This document shows, piece by piece, positions 26,450 through 34,930 of a stretch of 64,000 nt of DNA (positions are counted from its first letter, which is position 1; the number at the start of each line of letters is the position of its first letter). The translations under genes were made by a program, and so were the position numbers. This DNA comes from Peribacillus sp. Bi96 (GTDB lineage Bacteria; Bacillota; Bacilli; Bacillales; DSM-1321). The stretch spans positions 329,244 to 393,243 of the forward strand of contig NZ_CAKKLV010000003.1 in the NCBI RefSeq assembly GCF_918698115.1. Direction: 5' to 3'. Below the pieces are notes generated by a model. That model saw only the letters and a list, made by a program, of their open reading frames with translations, did no database searches and was not told the DNA's origin.

Positions 26450-27832
26450 GTGCCTATTAATTCGTTTGAAGATTATGCAATGACATGGAAGCCGACATTA
26501 AATCGAGAAGATAGACCGATTTATCAGGCATTAGCTAAGCAGTTAGAATGTGACATTAAAGAGGGACGCTTAGTTCCAGGCACAAAACTTCCACCGCAAA
26601 GAGAATTAGCAGACTATTTGGATGTGAATCTAAGTACAATCTCAAAATCATTTAAATTAGCTGAGTTAAAAGGACTGATTAGTGCAACCATTGGTAGTGG
26701 CACTTATGTTTCATATGATGCGATTTCGAACGCATACTTGCTTTCAGAAGAAAGGCCAAAACATTTAATTGAAATGGGCGCACTGCTATCAGATCGTGTA
26801 TCATATGGACCTTTACATGACTTACTGCAATCCATGTTACAAGAACCCGATGGTGCGAGATGGTTTGGGTACAGCCGGCCAGGTGATTCAATTTGGCAAA
26901 AAGATGCAGGCGTCAAATTATTAAAATATGTCGGTCTTGAAACGACTAGAGAGCATATCTTACTGGCTAATGGCGGACAAAATGCCATCACTGCAACACT
27001 TGCAGGTCTTTGTCAGCATGGAGACCGGATTGGTGTCGATCACCATACATATCCAGGCTTAAAGACAGCTGCCGCGATGCTGGGCATCCAGCTTGTACCG
27101 ATTCGGTCAGAAACTGATGAAATGAGTCCGGAAGCACTTCTTTATGCATGCAAAAATGAAAACATTAAAGGCTTATATATTATTCCGGATTACCAAAATC
27201 CGATGACGTATACAATGAGTGTTGAAACTCGCAAGGCTATTGCGGAGATTGCCATAAAGTATAATTTATTTATTATTGAAAATGGAATGTTTCATTTATT
27301 CCAAGATAAAGTATTGCCGCCCGTAGCAACATATGCTCCTGGGCAAACGATTTATGTCGCGAGTTTATCGAAATCGATGGCACATGGACTCCGTCTTGCT
27401 TATTTGACTGTACCTTTCAACTTCCTGGATGCTATTCGTAAAGCTCTTTATAACTTAAATATTTCCGTATCGCCACTATTTGCGGAGTTAGCAGCACGAG
27501 CAATTGTATCGGGTCAGTTTGAAAACATTGTTGCACTTCATAAAGAGGAAACTAAAGCTCGCAATCAATTGGTCAATCATTATTTAGATAAGGAAAATTG
27601 TTTAGGCGGAGAAACAGGGATGTTTCGCTGGTTACATTTGCCGAACCATTTTACAGGGGACCAATTTGAACAAGTAGCTGAAGCACAGGGGGTACAAGTT
27701 TATAGTGGTGGGCGATTTGCGGTAGGTAATGTTGCACCGGCAAATGCCGTGCGTTTAGCGATTTGTGCGCCAGAAACGAGAGCAGAACTTGAAAAAGCGC
27801 TTATTATACTAAAAAAAATAATTGAAACGTGA
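26450..27832 (+). CDS. MocR/PdxR-type regulator (GntR helix-turn-helix plus aminotransferase domain)
   Basis: A 460-residue regulator. Residues about 20-90 form a GntR winged helix (PIYQALAKQLECDIKEGR, PPQRELADYLDVNLSTISK). The rest is a fold-type I aminotransferase domain with the PLP lysine in VASLSKSMAHGLRL, the PDYQNPMTYT segment and a late RLAICAP. Such proteins sense PLP or amino compounds and control nearby metabolic or export genes. The GTG at 26450 has AAGGA eight bases upstream; an ATG at 26441 would touch that site. It points at an aminotransferase relic and two amino-acid-exporter-like genes, which it may regulate. Confidence 0.85.
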   Translation: MPINSFEDYAMTWKPTLNREDRPIYQALAKQLECDIKEGRLVPGTKLPPQRELADYLDVNLSTISKSFKLAELKGLISATIGSGTYVSYDAISNAYLLSEERPKHLIEMGALLSDRVSYGPLHDLLQSMLQEPDGARWFGYSRPGDSIWQKDAGVKLLKYVGLETTREHILLANGGQNAITATLAGLCQHGDRIGVDHHTYPGLKTAAAMLGIQLVPIRSETDEMSPEALLYACKNENIKGLYIIPDYQNPMTYTMSVETRKAIAEIAIKYNLFIIENGMFHLFQDKVLPPVATYAPGQTIYVASLSKSMAHGLRLAYLTVPFNFLDAIRKALYNLNISVSPLFAELAARAIVSGQFENIVALHKEETKARNQLVNHYLDKENCLGGETGMFRWLHLPNHFTGDQFEQVAEAQGVQVYSGGRFAVGNVAPANAVRLAICAPETRAELEKALIILKKIIET

Positions 27833-27847
27833 AAGGAATATTGTTTG

Positions 27848-27878
27848 CCATACAATTATAATATTGTATGGTTTTTTT
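27848..27878 (+). terminator. Terminator behind the MocR gene with promoter-like core
   Basis: CCATACAAT and ATTGTATGG flank TATAAT, followed by seven T. The palindrome shares CATACAATT with that at the gene's promoter, so it could also bind the regulator. Confidence 0.7.
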
Positions 27879-27990
27879 ATGCGTGTTATGATAATTCAAA
27901 TTTAGTAGGAGGATATCGTGCATCGATACAGTAAAAAAAGCGAAACAGCTAATGATCGTTAAACATTATGATTAAAAGGAGCATTTAGAC

Positions 27991-28643
27991 ATGCGAAATC
28001 AATTTGCGAAGAGAGCTAGTTTGGTTAAATCTTCTGAAACGCGTGAAATCTTCAAGGTCACAGAAAGGCCAGAAGTGATTTCTTTTGCAGGAGGTTTCCC
28101 GGCTCCGGAACTGTTTCCGGTAGAGGAACTACATGTGGCATGTGAAGCCGTTCTTAAAGAAGATGGCCCTACTCCCCTTCAATACAGTACAACAGAAGGA
28201 TATATCCCGCTTAGAAACGCGATCATTAAGCGGATGGATGCGATCGGGTATTCAAGCGCATTTACAGCAAATCTTGATTACGTCAGGTTCCCAGCAGGCT
28301 ATTGACCTGACAGGAAGGCTCTTTCTTGACGAAGGGGATACCATCATTTGCGAAAGCCCCACATACCTGGCTGCGGTCAATGCCTTTAAAGTTTGCCTGC
28401 ATCGATCAATTTTCCCCTGAGAATATCTCCTACAGCAAGCCGGAAGGCGGGTTATTTATTTGGGTAGAGCTTCTTGCTTCTGTTGATCCAAGTAAAATCT
28501 TTGTGGAGTGCTTGAAAAATAATGTGGCTATTGTTCCTGGTATTCCATTTTTTCCAAATGGTACACAAAAGAACACCTTGCGGCAAAATTACTCGAATAC
28601 AACGAAAGAACAAATTAGGGAAGGTATAAAACGTATTGGTTAG
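27991..28643 (+). pseudogene. PLP-dependent aminotransferase (LysN-like), frameshifted and deleted
   Basis: An ATG behind AAAAGGAGC starts MRNQFAKRASLVKSSETREI and EVISFAGGFPAPELFPVEEL, a typical class I aminotransferase beginning. Near 28250 the frame shifts; the next frame reads HLQQILITSGSQQAIDLTGR and ESPTYLAAVNAFKV. Near 28400 about 200 residues are lost, including the PLP lysine, and a third frame gives the carboxyl end (SKPEGGLFIWVELL, VPGIPFFPNG). One frameshift plus one large deletion make it inactive. The intact ancestor was probably a 2-aminoadipate-type aminotransferase under the adjacent MocR regulator. Confidence 0.85.
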
Positions 28644-28782
28644 GTCTTGCATCATGAATTAAAGAAAGTAACAATATCTTCTTAAGTATGACGAGGCAAC
28701 CTAGCTTCTGTCTTTGCAGCGCTATATGAAGGAATGCTTTACTTGTCACTATCAAAATCCATTAATAGAAATAGGGGGAATT

Positions 28783-28902
28783 ATGATGCCATCATCAAAT
28801 ACAAACTTAAATACTTGGAAGCCATTTTCAACATCACCGCCACCACCGTTTACTCGATTTGTTAAATCAGTACTGAATAAGCTTATATTTAAAACAGATT
28901 AA
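28783..28902 (+). CDS. Small protein of 39 residues before the EamA gene
   Basis: Two ATG codons follow AGGGGGAATT, a good ribosome site, and open a 39-codon frame (MMPSSNTNLNTWKPF, then SPPPPFTRF and a basic, hydrophobic end). I do not recognise the family. Its TAA touches a hairpin that ends at the EamA ribosome site, so it may be a leader peptide whose translation affects the exporter gene. It could also be chance. Confidence 0.35.
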   Translation: MMPSSNTNLNTWKPFSTSPPPPFTRFVKSVLNKLIFKTD

Positions 28903-28935
28903 GAATCTGCGGAATATAAGCTGTTTCGCAGATTC
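28903..28935 (+). promoter_or_regulatory. Hairpin between the small ORF and the EamA ribosome site
   Basis: GAATCTGCG and CGCAGATTC pair over a 15-base loop. The stem begins at the small ORF's stop and ends one base before AAGGAG of the next gene. No T tract follows, so translational rather than transcriptional control is possible. Confidence 0.5.
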
Positions 28936-28948
28936 GAAGGAGTAGACG

Positions 28949-29839
28949 ATGAAATCTAACATTCAGTTTATATTATCCATGATAATCTTTGGTACGATTG
29001 GTTTAGTTCAAAGATACATTGATTTATCTTCGAGTGAAACAGCTTTACTAAGTAGTTCAATCGGATGTCTATTTTTAATGTTCGTATTTTTTATGATGAA
29101 ACAATCCATTTCGTGGAAATTGGTGAAAGCTAATGCTTCCATCTTATTTCTTTCTAGTATTGCATTAGGAGGGAATTGGATTTTTCTCTATCAATCTTAC
29201 GATTATACAACCATCACTAACGCAACATTAGGGTATTACTTTGCACCTGTGTTTGTCATGATTCTCTCACCAATTATCCTTAAGGAACAATTACCTATCA
29301 AAAAGATTGTTTGTATTGGTGTTGCGATATTAGGTATGTTATTGATTGTTGGAAATGGCATAAGTGCATCTGGAAAAGGTGATCTGCTTGGGATCTTATT
29401 TGGATTAGTTGCAGCTGCATTTTACGCTGCATTAATGTTATTAAACAAATTTATTCAAAACATGGCCAAGTTAGCGATTACAATCATCCAACTTGGAACA
29501 ACTTCTTTACTTCTCTTACCATATGTGCTTTTTACTGAGGGATTTAGTATCTTGGAAGTACCAAGATCATCCATTCCCTTTATAATACTGTTAGGGATTG
29601 TTAACACTGGTATTGGATTTTGGTTATTTTTCTCAGGTATGCAAAAGTTAAAGGGACAGAGTATTGCTATGCTAAGCTATGTAGATCCATTTGTAGCTAT
29701 ACTAATTTCTGCTGTTATCTTGCAAGAGCAAATGACATTTGTTCAAATGCTTGGTGGTACATTGCTTTTAGGTTCAACATTTGTTAGCGAAAATAAATCT
29801 ATAAGAAGGGCTATTATAAAAAATGATTTTAATCAATAA
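28949..29839 (+). CDS. EamA/DMT-family exporter
   Basis: A 296-residue membrane protein with ten predicted helices in two EamA repeats (about 5-135 and 150-285). Features are NWIFLYQSYDYTTITNATLG and, in the second repeat, PFVAILISAVILQEQMTFVQ with the conserved final-helix Glu. RhaT/EamA-type carriers export amino acids and other metabolites across the cytoplasmic membrane. AAGGAG lies six bases before the ATG. It is followed after 21 bases by a LysE-type exporter gene; both may respond to the MocR regulator upstream. Confidence 0.85.
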   Translation: MKSNIQFILSMIIFGTIGLVQRYIDLSSSETALLSSSIGCLFLMFVFFMMKQSISWKLVKANASILFLSSIALGGNWIFLYQSYDYTTITNATLGYYFAPVFVMILSPIILKEQLPIKKIVCIGVAILGMLLIVGNGISASGKGDLLGILFGLVAAAFYAALMLLNKFIQNMAKLAITIIQLGTTSLLLLPYVLFTEGFSILEVPRSSIPFIILLGIVNTGIGFWLFFSGMQKLKGQSIAMLSYVDPFVAILISAVILQEQMTFVQMLGGTLLLGSTFVSENKSIRRAIIKNDFNQ

Positions 29840-29860
29840 GTAAGGAAGAAGGTTTTTAAA

Positions 29861-30487
29861 ATGGAGAATTATTTACTCTTTATCTTTACAGCCATTCTAA
29901 TCATTATAATGCCTGGTCCAGGCTTTGCATTAGTAACAAAGAATACCCTTTCACATGGGAGAGAGGGAGGCTTCAAAACAGTTTTAGGTACAGTTTCTGG
30001 AATGATAATTCATACACTAATGGCAACATTAGGACTTTCTGCTATCCTGATGAAATCAGCTATGCTATTTTCTATTATTAAATATGCTGGAGCAGCTTAT
30101 TTAATTTATCTAGCAATCAAATCAATTAAAAATGCTTTATCAAAAAGAGCTATCACATCAGATATAGAAGGTATAAAAACTAATGTAAGTGGTACAGCAA
30201 AATGTTTTAGACAAGGATTTATTACAAGCATTTTCAACCCGAAAACAACCGTTTTTTTTCTGAGCTTCTTACCCCAATTTATTTTAGATAATCAAAGTCA
30301 CTTTTTCCAGTTTCTTTTATTTGGACTCACTTTTACATCACTTACAGGTATTTGGTACTTACTCTATATCGTACTAATACGACAGCTAAGAATGTACTTA
30401 AAAAGAGAGAGTGTTAATAGAGCTATAGAAGGTATTACGGGTACAGTATTGTTAGTATTCGGTGCAAGGTTATTCTTAGAAAAATAA
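29861..30487 (+). CDS. LysE/RhtB-family amino acid exporter
   Basis: A 208-residue protein with about six membrane helices. The family motif IIIMPGPGFALVTKNTLSHG is at residues 14-33 and the second conserved part FRQGFITSIFNPKTTVFFLS at about 110-130. RhtB carriers export threonine, homoserine, lysine or related metabolites. It is co-transcribed with the EamA gene and followed directly by an intrinsic terminator. The exported compound cannot be told from sequence. Confidence 0.87.
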   Translation: MENYLLFIFTAILIIIMPGPGFALVTKNTLSHGREGGFKTVLGTVSGMIIHTLMATLGLSAILMKSAMLFSIIKYAGAAYLIYLAIKSIKNALSKRAITSDIEGIKTNVSGTAKCFRQGFITSIFNPKTTVFFLSFLPQFILDNQSHFFQFLLFGLTFTSLTGIWYLLYIVLIRQLRMYLKRESVNRAIEGITGTVLLVFGARLFLEK

Positions 30488-30506
30488 CGGTGATATTTAT
30501 TAATTT

Positions 30507-30548
30507 GAGAAATAATCAATCTAATATATGGTTGATTATTTCTCTTTT
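30507..30548 (+). terminator. Intrinsic terminator of the exporter operon
   Basis: Perfect arms GAGAAATAATCAA and TTGATTATTTCTC with a 12-base loop and a TTTT tail, 20 bases behind the LysE-type gene. Confidence 0.85.
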
Positions 30549-30812
30549 ACATTTAGGGTATCAGCATTCAAAACTTTCTAAGAAGGATAAGATATCATTA
30601 TGAATCTCTTCTTTCTCTTGACCTACTATCATCAAATGTCTGAATTGGATAACCTTTTACACTTCTATGATGTGTAGATACCTTTATATATATTTAATTA
30701 GCACTTTCTCTTTATAATGTTTCATCTAACTCTCCATAATATGAAACAAGATACCAATCCAAGTAACCTATTACTTCAGTTCTTACTGGGGAAATTAATG
30801 CCTTCCTGGCAT

Positions 30813-30850
30813 AAAAAATGCCCGATTCCAAGATTAGAATCAGACATTTT
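30813..30850 (-). terminator. Intrinsic terminator of the M20/DUF3100 operon
   Basis: AAAATGTCTGATTC and GAATCGGGCATTTT (minus strand; two G-T pairs) form a stem followed by six T in all. It cuts through a minus-strand frame at 30712-30999, which is therefore not taken as a gene. Nothing else is seen in 30549-31005. Confidence 0.8.
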
Positions 30851-31005
30851 ATTAAGCTATTAAAATTAAGGTAAAACTGTGCTGCTCTTTTGACATCAAA
30901 TACAGCGTAGACACCTTCATTATTCGTTCTATAGTCGCCATAAGCTCTTTCAATGTTTCGTTTCCTTGGTTTTAAGTTAAATACGAGTAGCACGATCACA
31001 AAAAC

Positions 31006-31449
31006 TTAATGGAATTTACCACTTAATCTAAAACCAATTTCTGCAACTAGAGTTGATAGTAAAAATGTTCCTGTATATACAACTAGAGAGATAACAACTA
31101 TACGCCATCCTAATTTTTTAAATTCTTTCAAATCTTTCCCGAAAGAAAGGCCAGCATAAGCCAAAATAGGTGTTGCCAAGGCCATAAAATTAACTTGTTC
31201 TGTTACTTTAATGATTGATGCGTTTCCTGGAAAAATCGGAGTTGTAACCAATAAGGCTAACATAGAAACCCAAACAACAATTGGTAGTTTAATAGGGGAG
31301 ATTTTTGCGAAAAAGAACCCTAATATCGTTACAGCAACAATAATCATCATACCTGGTAAGGCGTCAATTGGTGAAACATCGTATCCAACCCAATTTCCCA
31401 TAATAGCTATTATACCAATAATTATAAAAGTCAATATTTTATCTTTCAT
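31006..31449 (-). CDS. Small membrane protein, partner of the DUF3100 protein
   Basis: A 147-residue protein with about five membrane helices. Glycine-rich and proline-containing helices (GMMIIVAVTILGFFFAKISP, LATPILAYAGLSFGKDLKEF) recall half of a membrane carrier. I do not recognise a named family with certainty. It starts 21 bases behind the DUF3100 gene, so the two probably form one two-component transporter. It is the last gene before the operon terminator. Confidence 0.7.
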   Translation of the reverse strand: MKDKILTFIIIGIIAIMGNWVGYDVSPIDALPGMMIIVAVTILGFFFAKISPIKLPIVVWVSMLALLVTTPIFPGNASIIKVTEQVNFMALATPILAYAGLSFGKDLKEFKKLGWRIVVISLVVYTGTFLLSTLVAEIGFRLSGKFH

Positions 31450-31470
31450 ATAAATTCTCCCCTTTATGTC

Positions 31471-32295
31471 CTATGCTCCAATATTTTTCATTTGATCTTT
31501 TTTTGACTTTCGCCCTAAAATAGGCTCAAATTTTTTGTATAAATAGTTTGTTAAAGGAAGAGAAAAGAATACACATATATACGTTCCTAAAATTGTTGTA
31601 ATTAAGTTAGCAGCACCAGCAAAAACTGCGATATCCTTTGCGGATTCTGGGAATATAACAGCTAATGCTCCTGACATGGCAGCCATCATACTACCTGAAC
31701 CTACACCCGCACCCATGGCTAGTGAAATTGGATGAAACCAACCAGTTTGAGCCAAAAAGCTTGCTAACACTGACAGATATAAAGCCCCAAACAAAGTACC
31801 ACAAACATATACGCCTAGTGCTCCCCGTCCTTCTGGTGAATCCGAGCCATATTTTTCAGCAATAATGGCTAAGTTAGGTTCTCTATCGATTGAAAAAGTA
31901 GCACCGACTGCTTCTCTTTTCATTCCAAGTAATAAAGCAATTGGTAAACCTAATAGGATTGTCCCTGCGAAATGTCCCACTTCTTGTAATCCTAAAGAAA
32001 TCCCAGCATCAAATATCTTCGGCAATGAAGGCCCCATTAACATTCCCAATTTGGCTACAAAAAGCATGAATGAAATTCCTAAAATATTGGCCGCTACATT
32101 CATTTCCTTCATTTTTAAAATTTTTAAAGAAGGTAAACTAATAATGGCTCCGATAATTAATGCATACAACATTGGAAATAATGCAATGGCTCCAATCCCA
32201 ATGTTAAACGTTTTTACGCCAATAAATTCTGTAACACAAACTAATATCAAAACAAATAAATGAATTTTCCAATTACGCAGAGAATTTCCTTCCAC
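31471..32295 (-). CDS. DUF3100 membrane protein, putative transporter subunit
   Basis: A 274-residue protein with eight to nine membrane segments. A conserved stretch AMGAGVGSGSMMAAMSGALA at about 190-210 and GVYVCGTLFGALYLSVLASF before it fit DUF3100 proteins. The start is GTG behind AAAGGAG. It lies 78 bases after an M20 amidohydrolase gene, and such pairs suggest uptake of the compound that the hydrolase cleaves (perhaps an N-acyl amino acid), but no transport activity can be read from sequence. Confidence 0.72.
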   Translation of the reverse strand: MEGNSLRNWKIHLFVLILVCVTEFIGVKTFNIGIGAIALFPMLYALIIGAIISLPSLKILKMKEMNVAANILGISFMLFVAKLGMLMGPSLPKIFDAGISLGLQEVGHFAGTILLGLPIALLLGMKREAVGATFSIDREPNLAIIAEKYGSDSPEGRGALGVYVCGTLFGALYLSVLASFLAQTGWFHPISLAMGAGVGSGSMMAAMSGALAVIFPESAKDIAVFAGAANLITTILGTYICVFFSLPLTNYLYKKFEPILGRKSKKDQMKNIGA

Positions 32296-32373
32296 TTTAT
32301 TACACTCCTTTTCTACAAATTATGCTGATTCTAAAAGGAAAACCAACACTATTTTTGCTTAGTATTTTTAAAT

Positions 32374-33600
32374 TTATTGAATTATTTCAGTCGTATTTAT
32401 AGCTAGTCCTACGATAAGGGAAATCCCTTGGATCATCGCTTTTTCATCCGGTAAAAATACGTCACTATGCAGCTTCATCGGATCCTCTGGGTTTTCTCCT
32501 ACTCCTAAGAAGACAAATGTACCCGGGACTTTTTCTAAATAGAAAGCAAAATCTTCACTTGCCATACTTGGTTTAGTCAACCACTGCACTGAGTTTTCTC
32601 CAAATAAATCAGTAGCAATAGCAGCAGCATGTTCATTAAATTTTGGATCATTCATTGTAACAGGATACCCCACTGTAAAGTTATAGTTTATTTCAACTTC
32701 TAATTTAAGTGCGGAAGCCACTCCTTCGATAATTCGTTGAATACTTGCAGCCACTTCCTTCCGAGTGTTCGCATTAAGTGTTCGTACAGTTCCTTTAAAA
32801 CTTGCTTTTTCAGGAATAATATTATAGCCATCCCCTGCTTCAATTGTTCCGATTGTTATAACAGCAGAATCTACTGGATCTGTTTCTCTGCTAACAATTG
32901 TTTGTAGCGCTGTTACAACATGAGCAGCACCCACAATAGCATCTACTCCTTGATGCGGTGCTGCCCCGTGACCTTGTTTACCTTTTAATACAACATCAAA
33001 AGAATCCATACTTGCCATTATCGCACCATTTCTAAAACCATATGTTCCAGTAGCTAGTTCAGGCCAAACATGAAAAGCAAAAGCATGGTCAACGGGAGGG
33101 TTGCTTAACACACCTTCTTCAACCATCATTATTCCTCCGCCTTTCATCTCTTCAGCAGGTTGGAAAATGAATTTTATTGTACCCGAAATATGATGCTTAT
33201 TTTGAGACAAAATATTAGCGGCAGATAGTAACATGGCGGTATGCATATCATGTCCGCAAGCATGCATAACTCCAGGATTTTTTGATTTGTAGCTTACATC
33301 TGTTTTCTCCTGAATAGGTAAAGCATCAATATCCGCTCGTAAAGCAAGCACAGGCCCCTCTTTATCTCCATGAAGAATACCCACTACTCCTGTCTTAGCT
33401 ACTCCGGTTGTCACTTCTATTCCAAGCTCTTTTAAATAATTCGCAATTATTTCAGCCGTTTTATGCTCTTCAAATCCAAGTTCAGGATTTTCATGGATCA
33501 TTCTTCTTAATCTCACAGCTTCTTCATATATTCCAGATGTTTGCTCTACTATTTCAGTTGACTTTATTGAATTTGACATTTTTTTGATACTCATCATCAT
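32374..33600 (-). CDS. M20-family amidohydrolase (N-acyl amino acid/hippurate hydrolase-like)
   Basis: A 408-residue M20 (peptidase D) enzyme. Metal ligands appear as HACGHDMH, PAEEMKGGG, FHVWPELATG and a late His in KLHSDVFLPDEK. The dimerisation lid (about 190-300) contains GKQGHGAAPHQGVDA. Enzymes of this group split N-acyl amino acids such as hippurate, N-acetyl-cysteine/lysine derivatives or auxin conjugates in the cytoplasm. Three ATG codons stand in a row behind AGGGGATGA, and translation may begin at any of them. First gene of an operon with DUF3100. Confidence 0.87.
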   Translation of the reverse strand: MMMSIKKMSNSIKSTEIVEQTSGIYEEAVRLRRMIHENPELGFEEHKTAEIIANYLKELGIEVTTGVAKTGVVGILHGDKEGPVLALRADIDALPIQEKTDVSYKSKNPGVMHACGHDMHTAMLLSAANILSQNKHHISGTIKFIFQPAEEMKGGGIMMVEEGVLSNPPVDHAFAFHVWPELATGTYGFRNGAIMASMDSFDVVLKGKQGHGAAPHQGVDAIVGAAHVVTALQTIVSRETDPVDSAVITIGTIEAGDGYNIIPEKASFKGTVRTLNANTRKEVAASIQRIIEGVASALKLEVEINYNFTVGYPVTMNDPKFNEHAAAIATDLFGENSVQWLTKPSMASEDFAFYLEKVPGTFVFLGVGENPEDPMKLHSDVFLPDEKAMIQGISLIVGLAINTTEIIQ

Positions 33601-34210
33601 TCATCCCCTAAAGAAAATTAAATACAAAATATTCTAACTATAATAATAATATTTCAGTTTGAAAAACTTTCATTATAATAAAAAAATGATTGTTTCGAAA
33701 AAACCTTATTATTTGAAAATTCTTAATAGATATTGTTATACTACCATTTCAAATATTGACTGTAAATATTGAAAATACAAAAAAATATTATTCTCTATTA
33801 GCGAGTGTTCCAGAAGAAGAACAAAGAGCCAAGATGTTCGAGGAACAATAGTCTTGAGGGCCGGATTTGCACAAGATAAGGAAAACTATGAAACCGATCC
33901 ATCAATCATAGGAAAGTGTTTGCTTTTTGAGGAAGTGCACGACTTTAGCAGAAGATCATAAAAAAGCGACACTACGTTATTGAAGTATCGCACCTGTATG
34001 TTGAATTATGAAAAATACAAAAATGGAAGTAGAGATTATGGCAGTTGTAAATGGTCATGCGAATGGAGGTCGAAGCGTTTATTTAAGTGAAGATCTAGAT
34101 CTAGATCAGTATGCATCATTCTTTAATCTTGAATAGTTTTCATCACCCTTCTCCTCCATAGGTAATACCTTTTTCTTTATCTACTTATTTCCATGTAAAA
34201 AAACCTGACC
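33601..34210. other. Intergenic stretch with possible coding scraps
   Basis: No intact gene. A plus-strand scrap (LASVPEEEQRAKMFEEQ then stop, near 33800-33851) looks like the end of a lost protein, and a 42-codon frame at 34008-34136 lacks a ribosome site. The palindromic tandem GATCTAGATCTAGATC lies near 34092-34108. The M20 operon's promoter should be in 33601-33780 but I cannot place it. Confidence 0.35.
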
Positions 34211-34531
34211 TTAATGTCCAGAAGTCATTTTAATGCCTACAGCCCCTGCAATAATACACATCATAAATAGGGTTAATCTTAAACTTCTAGGTTCATTAAA
34301 GAAGATCATTCCTGCTAAAACACTTCCAACAGAGCCAATACTGGTCCATATTGCATATGCAGTCCCCACTGGAATTGAAGTTAATGACAAAGATAGAAAA
34401 TAAAAGCTTAAACTCCCCAAAAAAAGACAAGCTACAGAGGGAAGCAATTTTTTAAACCCGTTTGCACGTTTCAGGCTTATAACACTACCAATCTCGGCAA
34501 ATCCGGCAATAAGAAGAAAAAACCAAGCCAT
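34211..34531 (-). CDS. SMR-family efflux subunit
   Basis: A 106-residue protein with four helices, typical small multidrug resistance size. The membrane-embedded Glu lies in AGFAEIGSVISLKRANGF, and GTAYAIWTSIGSVGSVL is the conserved third helix. The ATG at 34531 follows AGGGGGTG; ten in-frame codons upstream would overlap that site. It lies 40 bases after a second SMR gene; the pair resembles two-subunit pumps such as YkkCD or YvdRS. Substrate not known; no guanidine riboswitch was recognised upstream. Confidence 0.87.
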   Translation of the reverse strand: MAWFFLLIAGFAEIGSVISLKRANGFKKLLPSVACLFLGSLSFYFLSLSLTSIPVGTAYAIWTSIGSVGSVLAGMIFFNEPRSLRLTLFMMCIIAGAVGIKMTSGH

Positions 34532-34571
34532 TGAATCACCCCCTAACCTTAAATAAATCATTTCATTTCCT

Positions 34572-34901
34572 TTAATGTTTTGGTTGTGCTGGGTTGATTT
34601 TTATTCCAATTATCCCTAATATCATTAAAGCCATAAAAAATACTTTCAGTGGATTAATGGTCTCTCCCAAAAAAAGCATCCCAATTACTACCGTTCCCAC
34701 CGTTCCCAATCCAGTAAAAATGGAGTAACCAGTTCCTAAGGGAATTGAATGTAAAGCTTTTGAAAGTAAAAAGAAACTAAAGATTATAATAACTACCGTT
34801 ACTATACTAGGTATAATTTTGGTGAATCCGTGTGAATATTTAAGACCGATTACCCAGACGATTTCCAAAAGCCCCGCCATTATGATATATATCCATGCCA
34901 T
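34572..34901 (-). CDS. SMR-family efflux subunit
   Basis: A 109-residue, four-helix protein: GLLEIVWVIGLKYSHGFT with the essential Glu, GTGYSIFTGLGTVGTVV in helix 3, and a short polar tail. It is closer to YkkC than its partner is. The ATG follows AAGGAGAGAG. As antiparallel SMR heterodimers need both chains, the two genes likely make one pump for a cationic compound. Confidence 0.87.
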   Translation of the reverse strand: MAWIYIIMAGLLEIVWVIGLKYSHGFTKIIPSIVTVVIIIFSFFLLSKALHSIPLGTGYSIFTGLGTVGTVVIGMLFLGETINPLKVFFMALMILGIIGIKINPAQPKH

Positions 34902-34930
34902 TTTATCGCTCTCTCCTTCGGCGTTGACAC

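Noticed and set aside
30712..30999. Minus-strand ORF of 95 codons
   Set aside because: A strong intrinsic terminator of the DUF3100 operon lies inside it, there is no ribosome site and no family resemblance.
34902..34930. Guanidine riboswitch before the SMR pair
   Set aside because: The pair resembles YkkCD, but only 29 bases lie between it and the HAD gene downstream, and no ykkC-type RNA core is visible upstream of 34901.
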